Source: CAZKGE01 sp964636405
GTDB lineage: Bacteria > Bacillota > Clostridia > Christensenellales > CAG-138
DNA length: 64,000 nucleotides
Assembly (NCBI GenBank): GCA_964636405.1
Contig: CAZWSI010000001.1
Coordinates: forward strand, 62,001-126,000
Direction: 5' to 3'
This document shows, piece by piece, positions 33,922 to 42,051 of this stretch. Under the pieces are notes generated by a model. It saw only the letters and a program-made list of their open reading frames with translations, made no database searches and was not told where the DNA came from. Position numbers and translations under genes: made by a program. Each line of letters opens with the position of its first letter. Position 1 is the first letter of the stretch.

Positions 33922-35208
33922 ATGGATTTTCAATACGGCGCGGAAAACAGCGCTTCTTTTATGGCGAAGCACAGGCGGTTTGTCAGAGTGAAAAAGTGCG
34001 TTGGCGCCGCGCTTTCACTTGCGCTTCTTCTGTTGTATTTTTCAGCGCCCATGCGGGCGCTTAGAGCGCTTCCAGATACGCTTTACGCCTCGGACGCCTC
34101 GGACGCCCGGCTGCTTGCCCGCGCGCTGCCCCCGGCGGGCCGCGCGGTTACGGTGGGCGCGGCGGGCGGCGAGCGGCTCTCCGACGTCACGGACGCGACG
34201 GTCGTTACCTACCGGCTCTTCGGCGTATTGCCGCTGAAAAGCGTTACGGTGCTGCGGAGCGGCGAAACGCTCCTTACGCCGGGCGGAAGCGCGGTGGGTA
34301 TTACCATTCACACGCGGGGCGTGCTGGTGGTAGGACTCGGCAGCGTGGAAACGGCCGGCGGCCCGCAAAGCCCGGGCGCGGCGGCGGGACTGGCGGCGGG
34401 CGACGTGCTGCTCGCCGTAAATGGGACCGAAGTGGATTCCGCAGAGGCGCTCACGCGGCTTTGCAAAGCCGCGTCCGCGCCGCTCCGCCTGACCGTATCG
34501 CGCGGCGGCGAAGCGCGCGCGGTGGAGGTTACGCCCGTACGCGCCGCAGGAGGCGCGATGCAGCTTGGGCTCTGGGTGCGCGACAGCACGGCGGGCGTGG
34601 GTACCCTTTCCTTTTACGAGCCGCAAACGGGCTTTTTCGCGGCGCTGGGGCATCCGGTGTCCGACGTGGATACCCGCACGGTGCTGGATGTGCGCGCGGG
34701 TAAGCTCCTTGCTTCGCGCGTGGCGGACGTCGTGCGCGGCGAGGAGGGCGAGCCGGGCGAGCTGGTTGGCGTGTTTGCGCCCGGCGGCGCGGCCATGGGC
34801 GAAATACGAACCAACGGCGATTACGGCATTTACGGCGCGATGCTGGACGGCTATGAAAATCCGCTTACGGGCAGCGTGCCGCTTGCGCGGGCCTCCGAGG
34901 CGCGCACGGGCGAGGCGACGCTCCTTACGACCGTGTCCGACGCGGGTATCGAGGCCTTTACCTGCGAAATTGTGCGCGTAAGCGCGCAGACCGCCCCCGC
35001 CGCCAAGGGCATGGTGGTGCAAATGACCGACGAAAGGCTGCTCGCGCGGACGGGCGGCATTGTGCAGGGTATGAGCGGCAGCCCTGTTATACAGGATGGG
35101 AAGCTTGTCGGCGTGGTTACGCACGTATTTGTCAACGATCCCACGCGGGGCTACTGCGTATACGCGGAATGGATGCTGAACGCGGTTTGGGAATCCGCCG
35201 GGGGCTGA
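33922..35208 (+). CDS. spoIVB: Stage IV sporulation serine peptidase SpoIVB
   Basis: 428 residues from this ATG. One helix near residues 30-48 (AALSLALLLLYFSAP), a PDZ domain with GAAAGLAAGDVLLAVNGTEV (about 155-175), then the S55 peptidase domain: His in AALGHPVSDVD, Ser in GIVQGMSGSPVIQDGKL and HVFVNDPTRGYCVY. It signals from the forespore to activate pro-sigma-K processing. None of three in-frame starts (TTG 33895, ATG 33922, ATG 33961) has a good ribosome site; the last would give the most typical short N-terminus. Lies directly upstream of spo0A as in other spore formers. Confidence 0.93.
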   Translation: MDFQYGAENSASFMAKHRRFVRVKKCVGAALSLALLLLYFSAPMRALRALPDTLYASDASDARLLARALPPAGRAVTVGAAGGERLSDVTDATVVTYRLFGVLPLKSVTVLRSGETLLTPGGSAVGITIHTRGVLVVGLGSVETAGGPQSPGAAAGLAAGDVLLAVNGTEVDSAEALTRLCKAASAPLRLTVSRGGEARAVEVTPVRAAGGAMQLGLWVRDSTAGVGTLSFYEPQTGFFAALGHPVSDVDTRTVLDVRAGKLLASRVADVVRGEEGEPGELVGVFAPGGAAMGEIRTNGDYGIYGAMLDGYENPLTGSVPLARASEARTGEATLLTTVSDAGIEAFTCEIVRVSAQTAPAAKGMVVQMTDERLLARTGGIVQGMSGSPVIQDGKLVGVVTHVFVNDPTRGYCVYAEWMLNAVWESAGG

Positions 35209-35210
35209 GC

Positions 35211-35247
35211 CCTGTTAGGAGAAACCCGCTTTTACTTTAACAGGCCG
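35211..35247 (+). terminator. Possible hairpin between spoIVB and spo0A
   Basis: CCTGTTA pairs with TAACAGG across a 21-nt loop; no T-run follows on the forward strand. It could reduce read-through into spo0A or mark a processing site. Confidence 0.35.
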
Positions 35248-35302
35248 GGGCGGCTGTTGGCCGCTTAAAGGTTTCATGGGTCTTAAGGATGGGGGAGGCT
35301 GC

Positions 35303-36058
35303 ATGGCATACAAACTCATGCTGGTCGCGGGCGCACGGCGGGACGGGACGGCGTTGTCGCAGACGTTTGCCAATCTGGAGGATATTGCCTGCGTGGGGCC
35401 GGCCTATTGCTGGCGGGAGGCGCGCGCCATGCTTTGCCGCACGCAGCCGGACGCCGTGCTGCTGGACGTGCTGATGCCCGACGCAGACGCGGTTACCATG
35501 CTGGAGGATATCGACGCGCTCACGCTTGGCCCCAAAAAGCCGCTCATATTGGCCATGTCGGCCGTTTCCGACGACCGGCTGCTGCTGCTCATCGCGCACC
35601 GCGTGGCCTATTGCTTCACCAAGCCCTTTCAGTATGAACGGGTGGCGCTGCGGGTCAGCGAGCTCATTCACGCGGACGGGCTGGGGCCCGTGCCGCAGGT
35701 GCGCCTGCCTGAAACCGGGCGGTTGGACGCGTGCATTGCGGCGCACATCCGCGCGCTGGGCGTGCCCGCGCACCTGAAGGGCTATTATTATTTGCGCGAC
35801 GCGGTGCGCATGTATGCGCAGAGTGCGTTTCCGCTTCAAGTCAGCATTACAAACGAGAGCTATCCGGCCATCGCGGCGCGCTACGGCACGCAGCCAAGCC
35901 TTGTGGAGCACGCCATGCGCAGCGCCATTGAGATCGCCTGGACGCGAGGCGACCTGCGTACGATTCACAGCTATTTTGGGTATACGGTCAACGATCACAA
36001 GGGAAGGCCAAGCAATCTTGAGTTCGTTTCCATGCTCGCGGATCGGGTGCGCAAATAG
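35303..36058 (+). CDS. spo0A: Sporulation master regulator Spo0A with a degenerate receiver
   Basis: 251 residues. The C-terminal DNA-binding domain is well conserved: LGVPAHLKGYYYLRDAV, SLVEHAMRSAIEIAWTRGD and FGYTVNDHKGRPSNLEFVS. In the N-terminal receiver the phosphate-accepting Asp (LLDVLMPDAD) and the Lys (FTKPF) are present, but the acidic pair that binds magnesium, Asp-Asp in the usual VADDNRE segment, reads LVAGARRDG, so both are lost. The switch Thr position is Met or Ser depending on alignment. GGGGGAGG sets the ATG at 35303. Spo0A normally needs phosphorylation; how this protein is activated is open. Confidence 0.93.
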   Translation: MAYKLMLVAGARRDGTALSQTFANLEDIACVGPAYCWREARAMLCRTQPDAVLLDVLMPDADAVTMLEDIDALTLGPKKPLILAMSAVSDDRLLLLIAHRVAYCFTKPFQYERVALRVSELIHADGLGPVPQVRLPETGRLDACIAAHIRALGVPAHLKGYYYLRDAVRMYAQSAFPLQVSITNESYPAIAARYGTQPSLVEHAMRSAIEIAWTRGDLRTIHSYFGYTVNDHKGRPSNLEFVSMLADRVRK

Positions 36059-36063
36059 AGGCG

Positions 36064-36534
36064 CTAGCGCTTTTTCTCCAGCGCGCGGGCTGTGAGCAGC
36101 ACAAGCCCCATGGCAAGGAGCGCGCCCGCCGTATCAATCAGCACGTCGGTGAGAAGCCCGGCGCGGCCCGGGACAAAGAGCTGATGAATTTCATCCCCGG
36201 CGGCCGAAAGCACCGTAATGCCAAGCGCGAGAAGCAAGGCTCTTTTTTTCGCGAGGCACGGACACGCCATGCGCAGCGCGGGATACCACAGCAGGTACAA
36301 AAGCGCGTATTCCGTGGCGTGGGCCAGCTTGCGCGCAATGGTGACGGCGGTATCGAAGAAGGGCGCGTCTTCGGGCACAAGGAGCGCCGCCACGCGGGCG
36401 CTGAGGCTCCCGGAGGTTTCTCCGTCCTGCGCGGACAGGGCGAAAATCAAATAATACATGGCCACCAGCCCGAATACAAGCGGCAGCAGCCGCAGCATGC
36501 GGCCCGCCCAGCGCGCCCCGGTTTCCTTATTCAT
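36064..36534 (-). CDS. VanZ-like membrane protein
   Basis: 156 residues, about four helices. VanZ-family signatures: FALSAQDGETSGSLS after helix 1, ARKLAHATEYALLYLL and DEIHQLFVPGRAGLLTDVL. VanZ confers low-level teicoplanin resistance, but the wider family has no defined activity. The ATG lies 7 nt after TGGTATACT with no ribosome site, so the message may be leaderless. Converges with spo0A (5 nt gap). Confidence 0.87.
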   Translation of the reverse strand: MNKETGARWAGRMLRLLPLVFGLVAMYYLIFALSAQDGETSGSLSARVAALLVPEDAPFFDTAVTIARKLAHATEYALLYLLWYPALRMACPCLAKKRALLLALGITVLSAAGDEIHQLFVPGRAGLLTDVLIDTAGALLAMGLVLLTARALEKKR

Positions 36535-36541
36535 ACCGTTT

Positions 36542-36550
36542 AGTATACCA
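36542..36550 (-). promoter_or_regulatory. Extended -10 promoter placed for a leaderless VanZ-like message
   Basis: Reverse strand TGG-TATACT (36550-36542) and then 7 nt to the ATG at 36534. The expected start site falls on or beside the A of the ATG. No Shine-Dalgarno sequence. Confidence 0.6.
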
Positions 36551-36688
36551 TAGCCCGCCCATCCTTATCAAATGTGCGAAAAAACGCCGCGTCTTCTGGC
36601 ATTTTTTTGCGGCGTGGCGTATAATAAAGGCAGCGGGCCTGCGCGTCCTTGCGCATGGCCGGCGGCGTGATTGGAAGGAGGCAGCGGT

Positions 36689-37633
36689 ATGCTCGCAATG
36701 TGGATTTTGCTTGGCCTGCTCGTGATCGGCCTACTCGTGATACTTGCGGCAAGCTGGCGGCTGTGCGGCACCGTGGTGGCGCCCAAGCGGCCCGGCCCGA
36801 AAGAAATGTTCGACGCGGAGGTGCAACGGGGCCGGATCGACCGCGCCAAGTGGGACGGCGAATACCGCCGCGAGGAATTCTTTGTGGAATCGCCCCGGGG
36901 CTACCGGCTTTGCTGCGCGCTCATCCCCGCCAAGGAGGGCGCTTCCTTTGCCGACGGACGGCGGCGCGTGGTCATATTCGCCCACGGCTATGGCTTTTCG
37001 CTGGCGGGAAGCGTTAAATATGTGGATATTTTCCGCGATCTTGGCTTTGCCTGCATTCTTTACGATCACCGCAACCACGGCCGGTCAGACAAAGCCACCA
37101 CGACCATGGGCCATTTTGAATCGCTGGATCTGTGCTGCATTGTGGACTGGGCGCGGTCGCGCTTTGGCGAGGACGCGGTCGTCGGCACGCACGGCGAATC
37201 CATGGGCGCGGCGACGGTCATGCTGCACGCGGCGCTCGATCCCAAGCTCGCGTTTGTTGTAGAGGACTGCGGCTACAGCGATCTGTATGCCGAGCTGGGG
37301 CACTGCACGGTGCGCGATATGCACCTGCCGCGTTTCCCCTTCCTGCAAATAGCTTGCGTGATGGCCTATTTCCGAACCGGCGTATGGTTTCCCCATGTCG
37401 TTCCCAAGCACGCGGTGGCAAAAAGCGGCGGCGTGCCCATGCTCTTTGTCCATGGCGACAGCGACGATTTTGTCCCCACCCGCATGATCTACGAGGTCTA
37501 CGAGGCCAAGCGCACCGGCAAAAAACGCCTCCGCGTGTTCCCCAATTCCGCCCACGCGCAGTCCTTCTGGAACAACAAGGCGGCGTATACGGAGGAAGTA
37601 ACCGCCTTTTTGCGGGAAAACGGGGTTATTTAG
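36689..37633 (+). CDS. Membrane-anchored alpha/beta hydrolase
   Basis: 314 residues. An N-terminal helix (MWILLGLLVIGLLVILAA) and then the hydrolase domain: VVIFAHGYGFSLAGS, YDHRNHGRSDKA, nucleophile Ser in GTHGESMGAATVML (about residue 175), acid in VHGDSDDFVP (about 262) and base His in NSAHAQSFW (about 292). The GESMGA elbow and length fit the BAAT/YqkD-like branch of serine hydrolases. GGAAGGAGG precedes the ATG at 36689. Substrate unknown. Ends at a dispersed repeat facing the PBP gene. Confidence 0.86.
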   Translation: MLAMWILLGLLVIGLLVILAASWRLCGTVVAPKRPGPKEMFDAEVQRGRIDRAKWDGEYRREEFFVESPRGYRLCCALIPAKEGASFADGRRRVVIFAHGYGFSLAGSVKYVDIFRDLGFACILYDHRNHGRSDKATTTMGHFESLDLCCIVDWARSRFGEDAVVGTHGESMGAATVMLHAALDPKLAFVVEDCGYSDLYAELGHCTVRDMHLPRFPFLQIACVMAYFRTGVWFPHVVPKHAVAKSGGVPMLFVHGDSDDFVPTRMIYEVYEAKRTGKKRLRVFPNSAHAQSFWNNKAAYTEEVTAFLRENGVI

Positions 37634-37635
37634 GG

Positions 37636-37805
37636 CGGGTACGGTTGGGAACGGTTCGGGTACGCCGGGGCTCCGCCCCGGGCCCCGCTTAAGGGCGTTC
37701 CGCCCTTAAGAATCCCATTTCTGACCGTGTTTTATGCATTCATTCCTGTTTTTACATATAAAAACAACTTGGCCCGGCAAGCTTTTGCCGGGCGGAGTTG
37801 TTTGG
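37636..37805 (+). repeat. Dispersed hairpin repeat, copy C
   Basis: CGCCGGGGCTCCGCCCCGG hairpin, CTTAAGGGCG-TTC-CGCCCTTAAG hairpin, AATCCCATTTCTGACCG, CATTCATTCCTG, TTTTTACATATAAAAA and GGCCCGGCAA-GCT-TTTGCCGGGC. Same order as copy A, close to identical after the CTTAAG hairpin. Between convergent hydrolase and PBP genes. Confidence 0.9.
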
Positions 37806-37833
37806 ATTATTCGGGAGCGGGGCGCAGCGCCCG

Positions 37834-40497
37834 CTAGTTTAGGTCGTCCTCCTTGAGGATGGCGCGGGCGATATCGTATTTCATCTGGGCAATTTCGGTG
37901 CCCGAGGGGATTTTGCCGTCCACCAGGTTCAGCTCGAGCATGACGCACACCAAGCGGGCGTTTTCCTCGGTCACGGGCGTGCCGTCCGGGTTTTTGTCGC
38001 GCCAGCACACGAACCACGCAAGCTCCTTGCTCTTGTCGTCCGTAATTTCGGCCGTGCCCGTTTTGCCGGCGAGCGTATAGCCCACGGTGAGCTGGCGCTT
38101 GCTGATAAAGCTGATGTTCATCGAGCGCGCCGTGCCCTCGGTGCATACGAGCCGGAGCTGGGGCAGGAGCGTGTCCACGGTGGATTGCTGGAAGGCGCGC
38201 TTCCATATTTTGGGCTGGCGCTGCTCGATGAGCGTATAGTCCGTGCCGCTCGCGTGCCAGATGGAATCCACCACATACGGGGTCATGATATTGCCGTCGT
38301 TGGCGTAGGCGGATACGTAGCAGGCGAGCTGGAGAGGCGAAACCAGAATCTGCCCCTGGCCGTAGCCCGTAACCGCGAGGTCGTAATCGTATTGCTTTTT
38401 GGTTTTGTCGTAAAGCTGCGGCGTGGAAACCTCAAGGCCCTCGAAATAGATGGGCTCGCCCCAGCCAATCCGCTCCATGTATTTTTCGAACTTCGTCCAG
38501 CCAAGGCGCAGCGCGCCGTAGGCAAAGTACAGGTTGTCCGAATCGACGATGGACGAAAGCATGTTCATGGGCGTGTGGCGGTGCGAATTGCCCGTGCGGC
38601 GCAGCGGGCGGTCGTGCGCCTGCTCGGCAAAGGTCATGGCCGCGTCGGCGCGCTCGGAGAGGGTCGCCATAAAGCCCTCGGAGGGCATCCATTCGTCGCC
38701 GTCGATATACTGCGCCTCGTTGCCCGGGAACACATCCGTAGCGGAGAGGGTGTTGGTTTCCAGCAGCGCCGCGGAGGTCATGGTTTTAAAAACCGAGCCG
38801 GGCGTATAGAGGCCCTGCGTGCAGCGGTTGTAGAGGGGAATTTCGGGAACCTTGTTTTTCAGCGCTTCCCACTCGTCCTCCGGCATGCCTCGGGCCAGAT
38901 AGTTGAGATCGAACCCGGGCCAGGAGGTGGCGGCCAGCAGCGCGCCCGTTTTGGGATTGAGCACCACCACCGCGCCGAAAATGGAGGTATCGTACACGGT
39001 GATGTCGATCACATCCTCCAATCGTTCCTGCAATTCAGGATTGATCGTGAGGTGCAAATCCTTCCCGTCCACCGCGTCGTCCTTATAGAGCATGCCCTTG
39101 CTGCCGCCGGTGCTGTCCTGAATATAGGTAAAGCGGCCGTTCGTGCCCAAAAGCGTTTCCTCGTAGACCTGCTCGAGGCCGTATTTGCCCAGCCACGAGT
39201 CGCCGTTGTAGCGCGTATCGCCGGTTTTTTCAAATTCCTTCATTTCCTCCTTGGTCACGATGCCCGCGTAGCCGACGATATGGCAAAGCGACGTGCCGAA
39301 GGGATAGTAGCGCAAGGTTCCGTAGTTGGCCGTGTCGATGGAAAGGCCCTTGATGGCAAGCAGCGTTTCCTCCAGCCCCAGGCTCATTTCGTCCGGGAAA
39401 AAGGTTTGCAGCTTGGCAAAGTCGTTTCGCTGCTTGTTGAGCGCCTCGACCACCTTTTCCTCGGTCGTTTCCATTTCGGAAATGGCGGCCACCTTCCGCG
39501 CGAACTCCGCGTAAATTTCCTCGGTGGTCGGGTACTCGGCTTCCGTCTTGCCAATCTTTTTGGCTTCCTCCTGCGCGTAGGAGATGATGGTGGACGGCAC
39601 GGCGAACACCGTAATGGTGCTCACGTTCTGCGCGTACGCCTCGCCGTCGCAGAGAATCTCGCCGCGGTTGGCCTGCAAAATACCCACGCGCACATTGTCG
39701 CCCCAGTCCATCATGGGGAAAATGAGCGCAGGCGACCAGTCGATGCACCAGCGATGCTCCACGCGGTTGGCCGTAATGCGGAAATCGTAGGTAAGCTCCC
39801 CGCCGCGCTCGCTGTGGTAGGTGAGCGTATAGTCCACGTACGCGATGATCTCGCCGTCGGTCACGTCCGTTTGGCTGTATTCGATGCCGGTGAGCTGCAA
39901 TTCCTCGAAAACGCTCTCGTATTTGGAAACAAAATCCTTGCGCGAAATCGTTTTGTTGGGCACGGGATTGCCGTTTGCATCGAGCGCGGGCGTGGGGGAG
40001 GGCGTGGGCGTGGGGGTCGGCTTGGGCGTTTTGGTCGCCTTGGGGGCGGGCGTAGGCTCCGGGCTGGGCGTAGGCGTTTCCGGGATGGGCGTGCCCACCG
40101 GGCCGGCGAGCGCGGGGTCGGGCGTCGCGCCGTTTTCGAGCGGCAGCATATCGCCGGGGCTGCCGACGATCGAACCGTCCTTCATTACGTCGTTGCGCAG
40201 CTCGCCCGCTTCGTCGGTGGGCAGCGGCGCCGTCGTAGGCTCGGGCGAGGGCGTGCCGTTTGCGGCCTCCTTTTCGGCCTGACGCAGGGCGCGCTTTTCC
40301 GCCCGGGAAAGCACGGAATCGGGAATCTTGGTGGCCTCGGCGATCATGTCGAAGGCCTCGTCGAATTCGTAGGCGACGATATGCTCCAAAAATTTATAGC
40401 AATAGTCGCTTCCGCGCGTTACGACGGCGCAGCCCGAAACAAGGGGCGCGAGCGTCGCGAGGGCGAGAAGCAGGGCGATACAGCGTTTCACGGGCAA
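37834..40497 (-). CDS. Class B penicillin-binding protein with MecA-type N-terminal domain (lipoprotein)
   Basis: 887 residues. Signal peptide with lipobox (LVSGC, Cys23), a short NTF2-like segment (YCYKFLEHIVAYEFDEAFDMI), a long Pro/Thr/Glu linker (about residues 80-170), then the rest of a MecA_N-like domain, the dimerisation domain (ANRGEIL) and the transpeptidase. Active-site motifs: GSVFK (SxxK), VDSDNLYFA (SxN) and AGKTGTAEI (KTG). Spaced and ordered as in PBP2a/PBP3-type enzymes. It crosslinks peptidoglycan at the cell surface. The insertion of a low-complexity linker inside the N-terminal domain is unusual and adds most of the extra length over the usual 670-700. Confidence 0.9.
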   Translation of the reverse strand: MPVKRCIALLLALATLAPLVSGCAVVTRGSDYCYKFLEHIVAYEFDEAFDMIAEATKIPDSVLSRAEKRALRQAEKEAANGTPSPEPTTAPLPTDEAGELRNDVMKDGSIVGSPGDMLPLENGATPDPALAGPVGTPIPETPTPSPEPTPAPKATKTPKPTPTPTPSPTPALDANGNPVPNKTISRKDFVSKYESVFEELQLTGIEYSQTDVTDGEIIAYVDYTLTYHSERGGELTYDFRITANRVEHRWCIDWSPALIFPMMDWGDNVRVGILQANRGEILCDGEAYAQNVSTITVFAVPSTIISYAQEEAKKIGKTEAEYPTTEEIYAEFARKVAAISEMETTEEKVVEALNKQRNDFAKLQTFFPDEMSLGLEETLLAIKGLSIDTANYGTLRYYPFGTSLCHIVGYAGIVTKEEMKEFEKTGDTRYNGDSWLGKYGLEQVYEETLLGTNGRFTYIQDSTGGSKGMLYKDDAVDGKDLHLTINPELQERLEDVIDITVYDTSIFGAVVVLNPKTGALLAATSWPGFDLNYLARGMPEDEWEALKNKVPEIPLYNRCTQGLYTPGSVFKTMTSAALLETNTLSATDVFPGNEAQYIDGDEWMPSEGFMATLSERADAAMTFAEQAHDRPLRRTGNSHRHTPMNMLSSIVDSDNLYFAYGALRLGWTKFEKYMERIGWGEPIYFEGLEVSTPQLYDKTKKQYDYDLAVTGYGQGQILVSPLQLACYVSAYANDGNIMTPYVVDSIWHASGTDYTLIEQRQPKIWKRAFQQSTVDTLLPQLRLVCTEGTARSMNISFISKRQLTVGYTLAGKTGTAEITDDKSKELAWFVCWRDKNPDGTPVTEENARLVCVMLELNLVDGKIPSGTEIAQMKYDIARAILKEDDLN

Positions 40498-40635
40498 AAG
40501 CTCCTTTTTTTCCGGCCGGGATGGATTACCGAAACGATTATATCAAACAACTGTGGCAAGGCCAGCGTTTGGCGCGAAAATTAATATTCATGTCATAATC
40601 GGGCCGCAAATAGACTGTGTGGAGGGGGTGAGCGC

Positions 40636-41193
40636 ATGGCGGTGTTCTGGACGGCGATGCTCGCGCTGGGCACGGGCGCGCTGCTTATCACACAGGGAGG
40701 GGAAACGGCGCTTGCCAGCATGCTCGCGGGCGCGCGGGAGGCGGTGACGCTCTGTCTCGAGCTTGCGGGCGCGTATCTGCTCTTTTGCGGGCTCACGGGC
40801 GTGGCAAAGCGCGCGGGGCTGATGGAGGCGTTCTCACGCGCGCTGCGGCGGCCCGTGCGGTGGCTTTTCCCGGATGCGGGGGAGGCGGCTGGGCCGATGA
40901 CGCTGGCCCTTTCGGCTAATATGCTGGGTTTGGGCAACGCCGCGACCCCGCTGGGGCTGGAGGCCATGCGCGCGCTGGACGCCAAAACGCCCGCAAGGGG
41001 CGTTGCGACCCCGGCCATGTGGCGCTTTGTGGCCATCAACGCTTCCGCGCTGCAATTCGTGCCCACGGGCGTAATCGCGCTACGCATGAGCTTTGGCAGC
41101 GCCGAGCCGGGCGCTGTGCTCGTGCCCGCGCTTATAGCGGACGCGGCGGCTATGACCATCGCCATTTTGCTGTGTAAAATAATAAGAGATTAG
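40636..41193 (+). CDS. spmA: Spore maturation protein SpmA
   Basis: 185 residues with about five helices. LSANMLGLGNAATPLGLEAM and FVAINASALQFVPTGVIALR are diagnostic. With SpmB it is needed for proper spore core dehydration. GGAGGGGGTGAGCGC precedes the ATG. The last codons (LLCKIIRD) lie inside the first unit of a tandem repeat that fills the gap to spmB. Confidence 0.95.
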   Translation: MAVFWTAMLALGTGALLITQGGETALASMLAGAREAVTLCLELAGAYLLFCGLTGVAKRAGLMEAFSRALRRPVRWLFPDAGEAAGPMTLALSANMLGLGNAATPLGLEAMRALDAKTPARGVATPAMWRFVAINASALQFVPTGVIALRMSFGSAEPGAVLVPALIADAAAMTIAILLCKIIRD

Positions 41194-41335
41194 CTCGAGT
41201 TGCAAAATGGCGATACCATTTTGCTGTGCAAAATAATAAGAGATTAGCTCGAGTTGTAAAACAATAAGAGATTAGCTCGAGTTGCGAAATGGCGATGCCA
41301 TTCTGCTGTGCAAAATGATAAAAGATTAGCTTAAG
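41161..41335 (+). repeat. Tandem repeat overlapping the 3' end of spmA
   Basis: About 3.5 units. The core ATAAGAGATTAGCTCGAGTT occurs exactly three times, and a fourth, decayed copy ends at GCAGC. Longer units also carry ATCGCCATTTTGCTGTG and its reverse complement GCAAAATGGCGAT, giving hairpins. The spmA stop (TAG, 41191-41193) is inside unit 1, so the array grew by duplicating the gene tail. It is AT-rich compared with the surroundings. Confidence 0.9.
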
Positions 41336-41378
41336 CAGCGCAAAACGTGATACCGATCACATGGATGAATAATCTTGG

Positions 41379-41421
41379 CTTTTCTTTTGCTTCTTTTCTT
41401 TTTTCCTGAAAAGAAAAGAAG
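41379..41421 (+). repeat. AT-rich palindromic repeat, copy 1
   Basis: CTTTTCTTTTG followed by CTTCTTTTCTTTT-TTCCTG-AAAAGAAAAGAAG, a perfect 13-bp stem. A close relative lies at 46350-46393. It sits 45 nt before spmB. The rest of the spmA-spmB gap (41336-41378) shows no feature. Confidence 0.8.
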
Positions 41422-41465
41422 GGAACCCGCCGCAGCGGAAGCTCGCATCATAGGGGGGGGCAGCC

Positions 41466-41999
41466 ATGCAAAGCGTATTGGCGCAAATCGGCGGCGCGGC
41501 CGTGCCCGCGCTCTTTATAGGCGTGCTGATCTACGGCCTGACGCGGCGCGTGGACGTGTACGGGGCGTTTGCGGAGGGCGCGGCGGAGGGGCTGCCCGTG
41601 CTTGTGCGCATTTTGCCCTATCTTGCGGCCATGCTGATTGCGGTGCGCACGCTGCGCGATTCGGGCCTGCTTGCGTGGCTTTCTGAGGCGCTTGGCCCGA
41701 TTACCGCGCGTGTTGGGCTCGACGGCGCGCTGCTGCCGCTCGTGCTGCTCCGCCCCTTTTCCGGGAGCGGCTCCATGGCGCTGGTTACGGAAATTTTTTC
41801 GCGCTATGGCCCCGACTCGCCGCAGGGCTTTGCCGCAAGCGTGCTCATGGGCTCGGCGGAAACGATCTTTTACGAGGTGGCGCTTTACTTTGGCGCGGTC
41901 GGCGTAAAAAAAACGCGCTATGCCGTGCCCGTGGCGCTCGCGGCGGGGGCGGTGGCGCTGATTGCCACGGTTCTGCTTACAAGCGCGCGTTACGGATAA
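41466..41999 (+). CDS. spmB: Spore maturation protein SpmB
   Basis: 177 residues with about five helices. RPFSGSGSMALVTEIFSRYGPDS and SAETIFYEVALYFGAVGVKKTRYA are hallmark motifs. Partner of SpmA. The preceding GGGGGGG serves as ribosome site. Separated from spmA by 272 nt of repeats, which is unusual because the pair is normally adjacent or overlapping. Confidence 0.95.
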   Translation: MQSVLAQIGGAAVPALFIGVLIYGLTRRVDVYGAFAEGAAEGLPVLVRILPYLAAMLIAVRTLRDSGLLAWLSEALGPITARVGLDGALLPLVLLRPFSGSGSMALVTEIFSRYGPDSPQGFAASVLMGSAETIFYEVALYFGAVGVKKTRYAVPVALAAGAVALIATVLLTSARYG

Positions 42000-42036
42000 G
42001 CATACCGCGCAAAGCATTCCCCTTTTATCCGCAATA

Positions 42037-42045
42037 TGCTATAAT
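42037..42045 (+). promoter_or_regulatory. Extended -10 promoter placed for a leaderless holA message
   Basis: TGC-TATAAT (42037-42045), then 6 nt and the ATG at 42052. Geometry is the same as at the YugP-type gene (47976-47968). No Shine-Dalgarno sequence, only a weak -35 match. Confidence 0.6.
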
Positions 42046-42051
42046 CAACGC

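Noticed and set aside
38185..40584. Forward frame of 799 residues opposite the PBP
   Set aside because: Shadow of the lipoprotein PBP, which has all three active-site motifs.
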